This document shows positions 25,801-33,903 of a stretch of DNA of 64,000 nucleotides, in pieces; within the stretch, counting starts at the first letter, position 1; each line of letters begins with the position of its first letter. Origin of the DNA: Burkholderiaceae bacterium (GTDB lineage: Bacteria > Pseudomonadota > Gammaproteobacteria > Burkholderiales > Burkholderiaceae_D); NCBI GenBank assembly GCA_019232795.1, contig JAFANH010000089.1, positions 1 to 64,000 of the forward strand, given 5' to 3'. Both the position numbers and the translations under genes were made by a program. The notes below the pieces were generated by a model, which saw only the letters and a program-made list of their open reading frames with translations, ran no database searches and was not told the origin of the DNA.

Positions 25801-28191
25801 TCAGAAATCGGCTTGCAGCGAAACCGACAGCAGGCGCGGCGCTCCGAGATAATAATAGACTCCCGCAGGCGCAATGCCGTTAACGGTCGTGGCGTTGGAT
25901 GCGCTTTGCGAGGACGGATTGCGGTATTGCGTGTTGAACACGTTGCTGACGTTGAGGCGCAAGGTCGGCTTCTTGAAAGTCTGTCCGCTGGGCAGCAGGT
26001 AGCCGGCGTCGAAATCGGCCAGATTGTAGCCGGGCGCCGCCTGATCGTTGGCCAGGGTTGCCCACTGGCTGCTGGTGTGCTGATCCTTGATGCGCGCGTA
26101 CCAGACCGGTGTCTCATATTGCAGGCTCAGACCGAACTTGTACTTTGGCGTCAACGGGAACTGGTTGCCCTGGGTCGGCAGCACCTGGGTGGCGTTCAGT
26201 TGGATATTGTTTTGAATCGTGCTTTCGGTAAAACCGTACGAGGCGTAGGCCGACCAGCCGGCGATCGGCGTATTGCCGGCCTCCAGTTCGAAGCCGTGCG
26301 TCTTGACGCCGCCGGCATTGGTATAGGAACTCAGTCCGCTGATCGGGTCGTAGGCATTGGCCAGCCGATTGCGGAAGTCGACGTCGAACACAGTCGCCTG
26401 CGCGACCAGCGCCTGGCTCTGGTAGCGGTAGCCGACGTCGAGATTCCAGCTGGTTTCGGGCTGCACCGACGAGGAAAGCACAGCCTGGCCGTTAACGATG
26501 CTCACGTTGTCTCCGGTGGCTGACGAAAACGCGAAGTTCGGCGGCGCCTGCATGTTCTTGGACAAGCTGGCAAACAGCTGGTCCTCCCTGTCGAGCTGGT
26601 AGCGCACGCCGATTTGCGGCAGCAGCTCGGTATAGGTACGAACGATTTCATAGCCGACAGCCGAATTCGATCCCTCGTTGGGATAATTGGTGAAGTCGCG
26701 GCGGATGCTGGGGTTGCGCGCGCCGATGTTGATGCGCAAATCGTCGTTCAGCAGAGATACCGTGTCTTGCAGGAAAAGCTGCCATGCGGTGCTGACGGTG
26801 CGCCAGTCGCGCGCCTCGTAAGGTGAACCATCCGGGCGCAGAATGTAGTCGCTGTTGAGCCAGATGCTGGCCATGTCGCCGTTGGCATCGACCGGGACGA
26901 TGGGACTGGTCTGGCGATGGTGTGCCTGCTCGAACCAGAGGCCGCCGAAGATCGTATTGTTTTCCAGGGTTTCCGTGATCGAGGTGGTGATGCCGGGGCG
27001 CTGCGTACGCGTTACGGAACTGCCGGCGACGATAACCTTGTCCAGCGTGTCGCCGTCGCCGTTCAGGTCGACGCCGACCAGCTTCCCGGTGGCCGGATTG
27101 AGAAAGCCGCTTTCCGACATCAGCTTCTGCTGGGTGCCGCCGGTGCCGTAGCCAAACCAGAAGTAAGGAATGATCTTCACATCCGTGCTGTCGTTGAGGC
27201 GGAATTTTCCGGTGGCGGAGGCAATCACGTTATCGAACGGGTTGATCGAAAGCTTGTAGTATGCGGGCGACTCGTTCGCCTCGTTTTGCGCCGTGCCGGC
27301 GACCGCCGGCAAGTGGCCGACGAAGGACGAAGAAAAATCGTAGTAATAGCCGTATTGGTTCAACTGCGCGAGACTGAGGCTGTAGAAGTTGTTGGCGACC
27401 TGGCGATTCCATAGGATCGAGGCAGTGATGTAATCGAAACGGTCGATATCGAAGCGGAAGCCGGTATCCACGTGGTCGCGCGCGGCATTGCCCGAGCCCT
27501 TCCATTTTTCCACTTCGCCATGCGAGGCGGAAATGAAGAACTTGGCGCGGTCATCGTCAAAACGGCCGCTGTCGAGGCGCAAGTAGGTCTTGATCAGATT
27601 GAGGCCGCCCACGGTCTCGATCCAGCGCACGCGCGCCTTGTCTTCGGGGTCGCAGGTGACGATGCCGAGGTTGCCGCCGGTGGCGCCGACATGCGGCGCT
27701 TCCACGTCGGTCGAACCTTGCGTGACGAATTCCGAGCAGACATTTTCCTGATCGACGAATTCCTGCGGATAGATGGCATAGTTCCCTGAATCGTTGACCG
27801 GCACACCATTGATGGTGGCGCCGATTTCAGAGCTGTTGAAGCCGCGCATCGTGATGCCGCCGCCAAACATGCCGCTGGCGTCGTAATTGTAGGCATTGAC
27901 CGACGGCAGCAGCGCAAGCGACTGATAGGCATTGCTGGTGCCACGTTCCTTCGAGATTTCGTCCTGGTTGATGGTGCTGCGCGCCTTCGGTGCGTCTTCG
28001 GCCACCATCAGGCCCATACCGGCCTTATGGGCGGTAATGGTCACGACTTCGCTGTCGCCGGCGGCCATATCTTTGCTGTTATTGCCGGCCGCCGTTTGCG
28101 CTTGCGCCGCTGCTGCAAGACACAACAACTGACAGGCCAGAACGATCGGCGCAGGTGCAAACCTGCTTTTCGGCGAGTACTCGTATTTCAT
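25801..28191 (-). CDS. TonB-dependent receptor
   Basis: A 796-residue outer membrane transporter: signal peptide (cleaved near AQAQ), plug domain (about residues 55-190, with LPSVNAYNYDASGMFGGGITMRGF and INGVPVND) and a 22-strand barrel ending in the terminal aromatic strand LLSVSLQADF. The plug contains a pair of cysteines (ENVCSEF, IVTCDPED). The ligand cannot be read. The ATG at 28191 has GGGAGAAAG upstream and begins the signal peptide; the open frame to 28260 is not used. Upstream on the same strand lies a second receptor, downstream the S1/P1 nuclease. Confidence 0.92.
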   Translation of the reverse strand: MKYEYSPKSRFAPAPIVLACQLLCLAAAAQAQTAAGNNSKDMAAGDSEVVTITAHKAGMGLMVAEDAPKARSTINQDEISKERGTSNAYQSLALLPSVNAYNYDASGMFGGGITMRGFNSSEIGATINGVPVNDSGNYAIYPQEFVDQENVCSEFVTQGSTDVEAPHVGATGGNLGIVTCDPEDKARVRWIETVGGLNLIKTYLRLDSGRFDDDRAKFFISASHGEVEKWKGSGNAARDHVDTGFRFDIDRFDYITASILWNRQVANNFYSLSLAQLNQYGYYYDFSSSFVGHLPAVAGTAQNEANESPAYYKLSINPFDNVIASATGKFRLNDSTDVKIIPYFWFGYGTGGTQQKLMSESGFLNPATGKLVGVDLNGDGDTLDKVIVAGSSVTRTQRPGITTSITETLENNTIFGGLWFEQAHHRQTSPIVPVDANGDMASIWLNSDYILRPDGSPYEARDWRTVSTAWQLFLQDTVSLLNDDLRINIGARNPSIRRDFTNYPNEGSNSAVGYEIVRTYTELLPQIGVRYQLDREDQLFASLSKNMQAPPNFAFSSATGDNVSIVNGQAVLSSSVQPETSWNLDVGYRYQSQALVAQATVFDVDFRNRLANAYDPISGLSSYTNAGGVKTHGFELEAGNTPIAGWSAYASYGFTESTIQNNIQLNATQVLPTQGNQFPLTPKYKFGLSLQYETPVWYARIKDQHTSSQWATLANDQAAPGYNLADFDAGYLLPSGQTFKKPTLRLNVSNVFNTQYRNPSSQSASNATTVNGIAPAGVYYYLGAPRLLSVSLQADF

Positions 28192-28613
28192 GCTTTCTCC
28201 CTTGGCGCTCATGAAAACGAGCCGCGGCAGCCACGAGGCACCGGCGACACGTTTCGACAATAGAAATGGTTAGTTGGCGTCCAGCCTGAGGAATGCCCCG
28301 TTCCAACGACGGTGCGGGATGAGTTCAGGCAGCACCCAAAACAGCAGGCGGATTGTAGGTTTTGTTTATTACTTGCCAATGAAGTCTTCATGACAAGGCG
28401 TGTCATATATGCCAAACATCGGACACGTGAACGCAAGCGCGTCACCGCGCGTTACCACCTAAGCGGGACGGAAAATCTCATTCATAGGAGAAAGGCGAAG
28501 CCCGGCTTCTCGTCGGCAAGGTCCGAGAGAAATGGGAGAATTGTGTCGGCTTCGTTACCTCGCGAGACGGAAGCTCCCGGCGCCGGCATTGTCTCGGCGT
28601 CCGGGGCGCTGCT
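28192..28613 (-). promoter_or_regulatory. leader region of the first TonB receptor with candidate promoter
   Basis: A 422-base gap between two receptor genes on the same strand. On the minus strand TTGGCA (28374-28379), a 16-base spacer and TACAAT (28352-28357) form a plausible sigma-70 promoter, giving a leader of about 155 bases. I looked for cobalamin, TPP and glycine riboswitch core sequences and for a Fur-box-like palindrome and did not find a convincing one. The stretch 28420-28600 has several short GC hairpins of unclear meaning. Confidence 0.4.
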
Positions 28614-30851
28614 TCAGAACCTCACATTGAGCGAAGCCATCCAGTTCACCCAGGTGTGCGCCACGGTGGTATTTGTATTGACCATGTCGTTGGAGTCGTT
28701 CAAGCCGCCGCCGATGTAGTCCGGATGCCACAGGTTGGTGGCGGCCAGGCGGAACTGCCAGCCCGGCATGAACTTCCATAGCACGTAAGAATCAAGCCCG
28801 GTTTTTCCGCCGGTGAAACTTTGCTGCGTCGGGCTGAGCTGGGTGGTGTAGCTCGGTACCCAGGTGACATTGGCCCCCATGCTGATCGCGCGCGATTCGA
28901 CGTAGTCGAAGCCGGCATTGGCCGAAGCCGGGATCTGCCCGCCGAGATAGTTGTACGGGCCGGGAATGCCGCTGACTTGAGACCAGTAGCGCGCGGCATT
29001 GGCATGCAGTTCCACTTGCGGAAGGATGCCGATGAGTTGGTCCATCCGCATCTTGCCGTCGATCTCGATGCCGTACACCTGTGCATGGTCGAGGTTGATG
29101 GGCTGGGCGATCCAGCGACCGTTGCTTTGCAGCGTAGTGAGCGTGCGTATCACGTCGCTCACATCGCGCTCGAACAGGCTGACGCTGACCATGCCGCCGT
29201 CTTTCAGATAATGCTCGTAGGCGGCATCCATGCCCCAGGACAGTTCTGGCTTCAGGTTGGGGTTGCCTTCTGTGTCGGGATGGAAGGCATCGTTCATGGT
29301 GGAAAGCTGTATGCGCGGCAGCAGGCTGTTGGTGCCGGGGGCGCGGTAAGTGCGCGCCAGGCTCCAGCGTACCTGGTCGCTATGGCCGTCGCCGTTCTTC
29401 TCGCCGAAGCGCCACACGCTTTGCAGTGAGGGGCTGAGCACATCGCTGCGGTTGGAGATATCGTTGTCGGCCACATCGGTACTGCGCGTCGCAATGCTTT
29501 CCCAGCGCAGGCCGGCGTACCAGCCCCAGGTGTCCGAGACATTCCATTCGTCCTGGGCATAGCCGGCCAGACGCACCACCGTGGCCGAGGTTTCGTTGAC
29601 TTGCGGCGGCGCATTGGCGATGTAGCCGTTTTGCATCAGCGTCGAAGTTTGCGAGCTCCAGTCGCCTTCGTAGCCCATCACGAACTTGTTATGGTCGTTG
29701 ACCGGATAAGTCCATTTGCCGGCCGTGTTGCCGCCGTTGACGCGGTTGCCGGACTCCGATTCCAGCGCCTGCGGACCATTGATCGTGTTCTGCAGGTAGT
29801 GCGTATCGACATTGGAATTGAAATCGGACAGGCTCAAGGTTCCCTTGAAACTGCCCCCGGCCAGGGGCAGGACACGATCGACCGTCAGCTTGTAGACGTC
29901 GGAATCGTTGATCGAGTGGCCGATCTGGCTCGAATACCGCGGCGTGCCGATGGTATCGTCCATGGTGTCGAAAGACTGGTCGACCGCCGCGCGGCGAAAG
30001 GCGAACAACTGCACGCTGGCAGTGTCGTCTTCGCCGTTGCGCCAGTTCAGGCGCGGCGCGATATTGGCATTGTAGCCGTTGCGGTATTGGTGGTCGGTAG
30101 TGATCTGGTCTTCGGTCACGGCGGCCGGCGCGGTGGCGCTGGCCGCCGTCGTGATCAAGTTGTGCGCGTAATTTTCGCCTTCGAGCTGGCCCATCTCCTT
30201 GACCGTGCCCGACAGCAGCCACGAAAACTTGCCGGCCTTGTCGTTGTACTGAAGCGCCAGGCGCGACTCGGGGTGGGCGTTGTCTTCCAGGCTCTCGGTG
30301 ACCGTAAATTCCTTGTTAAGCCGTACCGGAACCTGGCGCAGCACGATGTTGATGGTGCCGGCAACCGACTGCGCGCTATGCTCGGCCAGCGGCGCACGAA
30401 AGATCTCGATGCGTTCGATCAGCTCGGGCGAAATCGAATCCAGCGCGAAGCCGCGCGGCGCCGGTTCGCCATTGATCAGGATCTGCGTATAGCCGCTGCC
30501 CAGGCCGCGCATGCGTATCTCGCCGCCGGTGCGCCCGCCGGGACCGCCTATGGTCACGCCGGGCAGGCGCTTGAGCACATCGCCGATGTTGATGTCGCCG
30601 TACTTCATGATTTCTTCATGACCGACCACGATCTTGGCGACTGCGCTGTCGCGCCGTTCGTCGATGTCGAGTTGGCGGTGCGCTGTGATGTCGATAGTCT
30701 CGACCGGCTGGGAAGGCTTGCCCTGATTGTTCTGACCGGTTGTGTTGGACGAACCGGATTGGTTGGCGCTGTTGACAGTTTGCGCAAGCGCGCCGGAATT
30801 TGCCAGCAGCAGCGCAAGCAGGCTGGAACAGAGTGGGAGAGCGGTTTTCAT
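28614..30851 (-). CDS. TonB-dependent receptor (FepA/IroN-like barrel)
   Basis: About 745 residues with signal peptide (MKTALPLCSSLLALLLANSGALAQ), plug domain (GDVLKRLPGVTIGGPGGRTGGEIRMRG, ILINGEPAPRGFALDSI) and a beta-barrel ending in VNWMASLNVRF. Features such as YRAPGTNSLLPRI and EGNPNLKPELSW are the usual barrel signatures of siderophore-type receptors (N-P-x-L-K-P-E). The substrate is unknown. Starts at 30863 or a TTG at 30875 are equally possible; 30851 gives the most typical signal peptide and none has a strong ribosome site. Confidence 0.9.
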   Translation of the reverse strand: MKTALPLCSSLLALLLANSGALAQTVNSANQSGSSNTTGQNNQGKPSQPVETIDITAHRQLDIDERRDSAVAKIVVGHEEIMKYGDINIGDVLKRLPGVTIGGPGGRTGGEIRMRGLGSGYTQILINGEPAPRGFALDSISPELIERIEIFRAPLAEHSAQSVAGTINIVLRQVPVRLNKEFTVTESLEDNAHPESRLALQYNDKAGKFSWLLSGTVKEMGQLEGENYAHNLITTAASATAPAAVTEDQITTDHQYRNGYNANIAPRLNWRNGEDDTASVQLFAFRRAAVDQSFDTMDDTIGTPRYSSQIGHSINDSDVYKLTVDRVLPLAGGSFKGTLSLSDFNSNVDTHYLQNTINGPQALESESGNRVNGGNTAGKWTYPVNDHNKFVMGYEGDWSSQTSTLMQNGYIANAPPQVNETSATVVRLAGYAQDEWNVSDTWGWYAGLRWESIATRSTDVADNDISNRSDVLSPSLQSVWRFGEKNGDGHSDQVRWSLARTYRAPGTNSLLPRIQLSTMNDAFHPDTEGNPNLKPELSWGMDAAYEHYLKDGGMVSVSLFERDVSDVIRTLTTLQSNGRWIAQPINLDHAQVYGIEIDGKMRMDQLIGILPQVELHANAARYWSQVSGIPGPYNYLGGQIPASANAGFDYVESRAISMGANVTWVPSYTTQLSPTQQSFTGGKTGLDSYVLWKFMPGWQFRLAATNLWHPDYIGGGLNDSNDMVNTNTTVAHTWVNWMASLNVRF

Positions 30852-31034
30852 ATTGCGCGGCATTGTACCGGGCAATTGTTAATCGTTGACGACAAATGAC
30901 GGGAAAAGACTGATGCCTTGCCCTCGCTCTTCTGCGCGCCGCGCAAATATGACGGGACGATGACAGCAATGTCCTCCCGATTCAAGAATTGCCTGACGCC
31001 CGGAGCCAGGGATGCATTCGATACGCGGAACGAA

Positions 31035-31952
31035 TCAAACCGCATTTTCCTGAAAAATCTCGCCCGCCTGATTCACCGCGAGGAAAGCGAGCTTCGATTC
31101 CCGCAAAAACCTCAGCCCTTGCTCTTGCATCAGCATCGCGATGGTCGCGTGGCTGCCCGCGGCAATCGCCAGCGGCGCCAACACACTGACCGAGCGCCAG
31201 TACTGCACCGGCATGCCGTTGCGCGGATCGAGGATGTGGCAATAGCGCCGGCCTTCGAGATCGAAGTAGCGTTCGTAGTCGCCGCTGGTGGCAAGCGCGC
31301 CGCTGTGCACGGGGATGGCGGCGATGACCGCGTTAGGCCGGCGCGGATCCTGGATGGCTATGGACCAGGGTTGGCCGTCCGGCTGAGGGCCGATGACGCG
31401 CATGTCTCCACCCAGATTGACGTAGCCGTGGCGTACACCGAGCTCGAACAGGATGGCGCCGGCACGATCAGCCGCGTACTCCTTGCCGAAACCGCCGAAG
31501 TCGATTTCCATTCCGGCTTGCGGCAGACGAACGTACAGCGCGCCCCCTTCCCGTTCACGCTCCATCCTATTCCAGCCCATCAGCTTCAGCAGCGGCTCCA
31601 GGATTATCGCTTCGGGCACCTGCGCCTGCCTGAAATCCCAGGCGCGGCGCAACACTCCCGAGGTGATGTCGAACAGGCCGCCGCTGGCGTCGAACAAGGC
31701 ATCGGCATAGCCGAACAGCGCGGCAGTTTCCTCGTCGCAGGCAATCCACTCATTACCGGCGGCGGCATTGATTCGCGAAACGATGCTGTCGGCGCGGTAA
31801 CGCGAATACTTGGCTTCGATGCGGCGCACTTCGGCGATCGCTGCCAGCGCCAATCCGCGCGCCGCCGCCTCGTCCGATGCCGCCAGCCGTACTTCGCAGC
31901 GGCTGGCCATGGCGCCAAATTCTATGCCGAACACCGGAAGGTCTGAACTCAT
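31035..31952 (-). CDS. apbE: FAD:protein FMN transferase (ApbE family)
   Basis: A 305-residue ApbE-fold protein with the family landmarks: YSRYRADSIVSRIN, FDITSGVLRRAWDFR, EIDFGGFGKEYAADRA, VNLGGDMRVIG, HILDPRNGMPV and SVSVLAPLAIAAGSHATIAML. ApbE moves FMN from FAD onto a Ser/Thr in a DxxSGAT/S-type motif of exported proteins. It has no signal peptide, and an in-frame TAG stands four codons before the ATG, so it cannot be extended. It follows the DUF3570 gene by 42 bases, in the same likely operon as a thioredoxin and a cytochrome protein. Confidence 0.9.
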   Translation of the reverse strand: MSSDLPVFGIEFGAMASRCEVRLAASDEAAARGLALAAIAEVRRIEAKYSRYRADSIVSRINAAAGNEWIACDEETAALFGYADALFDASGGLFDITSGVLRRAWDFRQAQVPEAIILEPLLKLMGWNRMEREREGGALYVRLPQAGMEIDFGGFGKEYAADRAGAILFELGVRHGYVNLGGDMRVIGPQPDGQPWSIAIQDPRRPNAVIAAIPVHSGALATSGDYERYFDLEGRRYCHILDPRNGMPVQYWRSVSVLAPLAIAAGSHATIAMLMQEQGLRFLRESKLAFLAVNQAGEIFQENAV

Positions 31953-31994
31953 GCCCGCAGCCTACCACCTCGACGAAACATCGTCACCACGCTT

Positions 31995-33161
31995 TCACCA
32001 CGTCTTCACGATACCAAGCTGTAAGACGCGTGCATACAGCGGCGCCAGGCCGGGGCTGCCGCTGCCGAACAGACGCCAGTCGCAGCGTTGCTCGTATTGC
32101 TCGAACTTGAAGCTGATCTGCACGTCGCGCGCCACGGCCTTTTCCACTTTCAGACCCAGCGTGGCGGCGCCGAAGGCCGACAGGCGCTGGTCGGGAGAGG
32201 AAACCGATCCGAATACATAGCCGAGCGGCACCGGCGGGCCGTAGTTGGGATCGTAGTCGGGGTCGAAATAAAAGCTGGCGGCCGATTGTGTGTAGTACCT
32301 TGCGGAAGGCGTGACGGTCCAGCCTTGCGAAAACGGCTGCACGTATTCGAAAGCGAAAGTGTGCGCCCTGATCTCCCAGGTGTCGGTGTAGTAGCGATAA
32401 CTGAAACGGCCGGTGCCATCGCTGCCTTCGAAATGATGGTTCCAGCGCAGCAGCAAGGTATTCCGGCTGCGCTCGTCGGGACGGTTGTCGAGAAATTTAT
32501 AGGGATCGGACAGATAGCCCTGCTCGATCACGTGGCCCAGGTCGGCTTGCACGATGTCGTTCTGCGTGAGGATTTGCGTGACGCCGAGCATCAGTTCGAG
32601 CGTATGCTTTTTGGCGTCGTTGACCACCTGGTTGACCGGGTTGATGGTGTCGTTGCTGACGCCGATGCCGGCATGGCCGGTGGTGTTCTTGTCTTCGGTG
32701 GAGAGACTGCCGCCGAAAGAGAAGGCGCGCGACTGGTAATCGTTTTCACCGGAATGGGCGAATCCGGCATTGATGGTTCCCTGCGGGAAGTAGCGCGTGA
32801 GGCCGACGTCTTCGGCCACGCGATGGTCGCTCATCGAGGACGCGCCCGATATGGCGGTGTGATAACGCGGCGAAGCGCCGGAGATGATGTCCGACACCAG
32901 CGAGGCCTGCACGGCCCACACGCCGGCAACCGGCGCCAGCACGTCGATGGCCGGCGTGTGCACCTTGATGCGGTCGAGGCCAGGTTGCCAGTCGCGGTAA
33001 TCCAGGTAATTGAGGCTGATGCTGCCTTGCTCCGGGGCGCTGTCGGCATGCGCAGCGCCGGCCACACCTATCAATCCGGGCAGGGCCAAGGCCGCCATCA
33101 GGATGGCGCGGCCTGCGCTGTCGTTTCTGTCGTCGCCATCGCGACCGGCTTTTAGTTGCAT
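31995..33161 (-). CDS. DUF3570 outer-membrane-like protein with flavinylation-like motif
   Basis: A 388-residue exported protein. After ~18 charged residues there is a signal peptide (ILMAALALPGLIGVAGAAHA), then a beta-strand-rich body with alternating aromatic and polar residues, fitting a DUF3570 barrel. D91-I-I-S-G-A-S97 matches the D-x-x-S/T-G-A-T/S pattern used by ApbE for FMN attachment, with a second SGAS at 105-108. The start overlaps the DUF4266 gene by 10 bases, with its ribosome site GGAGG inside that gene. The molecular role is not established; attachment of FMN is my inference. Confidence 0.87.
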   Translation of the reverse strand: MQLKAGRDGDDRNDSAGRAILMAALALPGLIGVAGAAHADSAPEQGSISLNYLDYRDWQPGLDRIKVHTPAIDVLAPVAGVWAVQASLVSDIISGASPRYHTAISGASSMSDHRVAEDVGLTRYFPQGTINAGFAHSGENDYQSRAFSFGGSLSTEDKNTTGHAGIGVSNDTINPVNQVVNDAKKHTLELMLGVTQILTQNDIVQADLGHVIEQGYLSDPYKFLDNRPDERSRNTLLLRWNHHFEGSDGTGRFSYRYYTDTWEIRAHTFAFEYVQPFSQGWTVTPSARYYTQSAASFYFDPDYDPNYGPPVPLGYVFGSVSSPDQRLSAFGAATLGLKVEKAVARDVQISFKFEQYEQRCDWRLFGSGSPGLAPLYARVLQLGIVKTW

Positions 33162-33373
33162 CCGCAGCCTCCGCCGCCGACGCTGGCGCCGCCAGCCGCC
33201 GCTTCGCGGCTGGTGTAAATATGCTCGTCAAACCTGGTTTCCGGTTTGGCGCCTTCAATGTTCATTTCGCTGCGCGCCAGCGTGCCCTTTTGCCATGGCT
33301 TGACCGCTTCGACCGAGCACCCTGAAACACCTGCAACGGCCAAGGCCGCAATCAATGCTGCACGCACGTGCAT
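33152..33373 (-). CDS. DUF4266 small lipoprotein with Gly-Cys tail
   Basis: A 73-residue lipoprotein with lipobox VSGC (C19), then the DUF4266 pattern VKPWQKGTLARSEM…HIYTSREAAAGGASVGGGGCGCN. The last residues GGGGCGCN carry two cysteines one residue apart, which suggests a metal- or cofactor-holding tail or a disulfide partner of the neighbouring thioredoxin. DUF4266 genes sit beside DUF3570 genes in other proteobacteria as far as I recall. The function is unknown. The last codons double as the ribosome site of the DUF3570 gene. Confidence 0.85.
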   Translation of the reverse strand: MHVRAALIAALAVAGVSGCSVEAVKPWQKGTLARSEMNIEGAKPETRFDEHIYTSREAAAGGASVGGGGCGCN

Positions 33374-33397
33374 AAGACTCCTCCCGTATGGTTCGTT

Positions 33398-33892
33398 CTA
33401 CTTAGGTAGATTTCTGGAAATCTCTTCTTCCAGCCTGGCCTTGTCGCTATCGAGAAAACCCGCATGCACGAACAACACGCGACCATCGGGCCCGACCAGC
33501 ACGCTGCTGGGCATGCCCTTGACGCCATAGGCCAGGGCCACCGTCGCATTCGGGTTGAAACCGACCACGAACTCGGCCGGTGTCGTGGACAGAAATTGGT
33601 CGGCATCCTGCCGCTTGGCATCGAGATTGACCGCGACCACCTGCAGCCCCTGTTGCCCGAAACGCGCCTGCAACTGGTTCATCCATGGGAACGAGCGCTT
33701 GCACGGGCCGCACCAGGAAGCCCAGAAATCGACGTAGACCAGCTTGCCGCGATAATCGGCCAGCTTGACATCGCCGCCCCGGCCGGCGATATCGAAGGAC
33801 GGCGCCTGATTGCCGGCATCGAGCGCGCTCGCAATGCCGCTGAGGCAGGCGAACCATGCCGCTGCAATCTGCCTCCACACAATGGCTTTCAT
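33398..33892 (-). CDS. TlpA-like periplasmic thioredoxin
   Basis: A 164-residue thioredoxin-fold protein. The signal peptide (residues 1-23) is followed by the redox motif WASWCGPC (C61, C64) and cis-Pro in KGMPSSVLVG. Such proteins reduce disulfides or haem-site cysteines in the periplasm (ResA/TlpA/CcmG group). Here it lies 24 bases before the DUF4266 gene and 11 bases after the cytochrome-fusion gene, so its likely partners are the CxxCH of that protein or the CxC of DUF4266. Confidence 0.9.
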   Translation of the reverse strand: MKAIVWRQIAAAWFACLSGIASALDAGNQAPSFDIAGRGGDVKLADYRGKLVYVDFWASWCGPCKRSFPWMNQLQARFGQQGLQVVAVNLDAKRQDADQFLSTTPAEFVVGFNPNATVALAYGVKGMPSSVLVGPDGRVLFVHAGFLDSDKARLEEEISRNLPK

Positions 33893-33903
33893 ATGGACTT
33901 CGC

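Noticed and set aside
28192-28613. Possible riboswitch upstream of the TonB receptor
   Set aside because: The segment is GC-structured, but the core sequences of cobalamin, TPP and glycine riboswitches are absent on both strands.
32088-33155. Plus-strand frame opposite the DUF3570 gene
   Set aside because: Shadow frame; low-complexity composition and no ribosome site.
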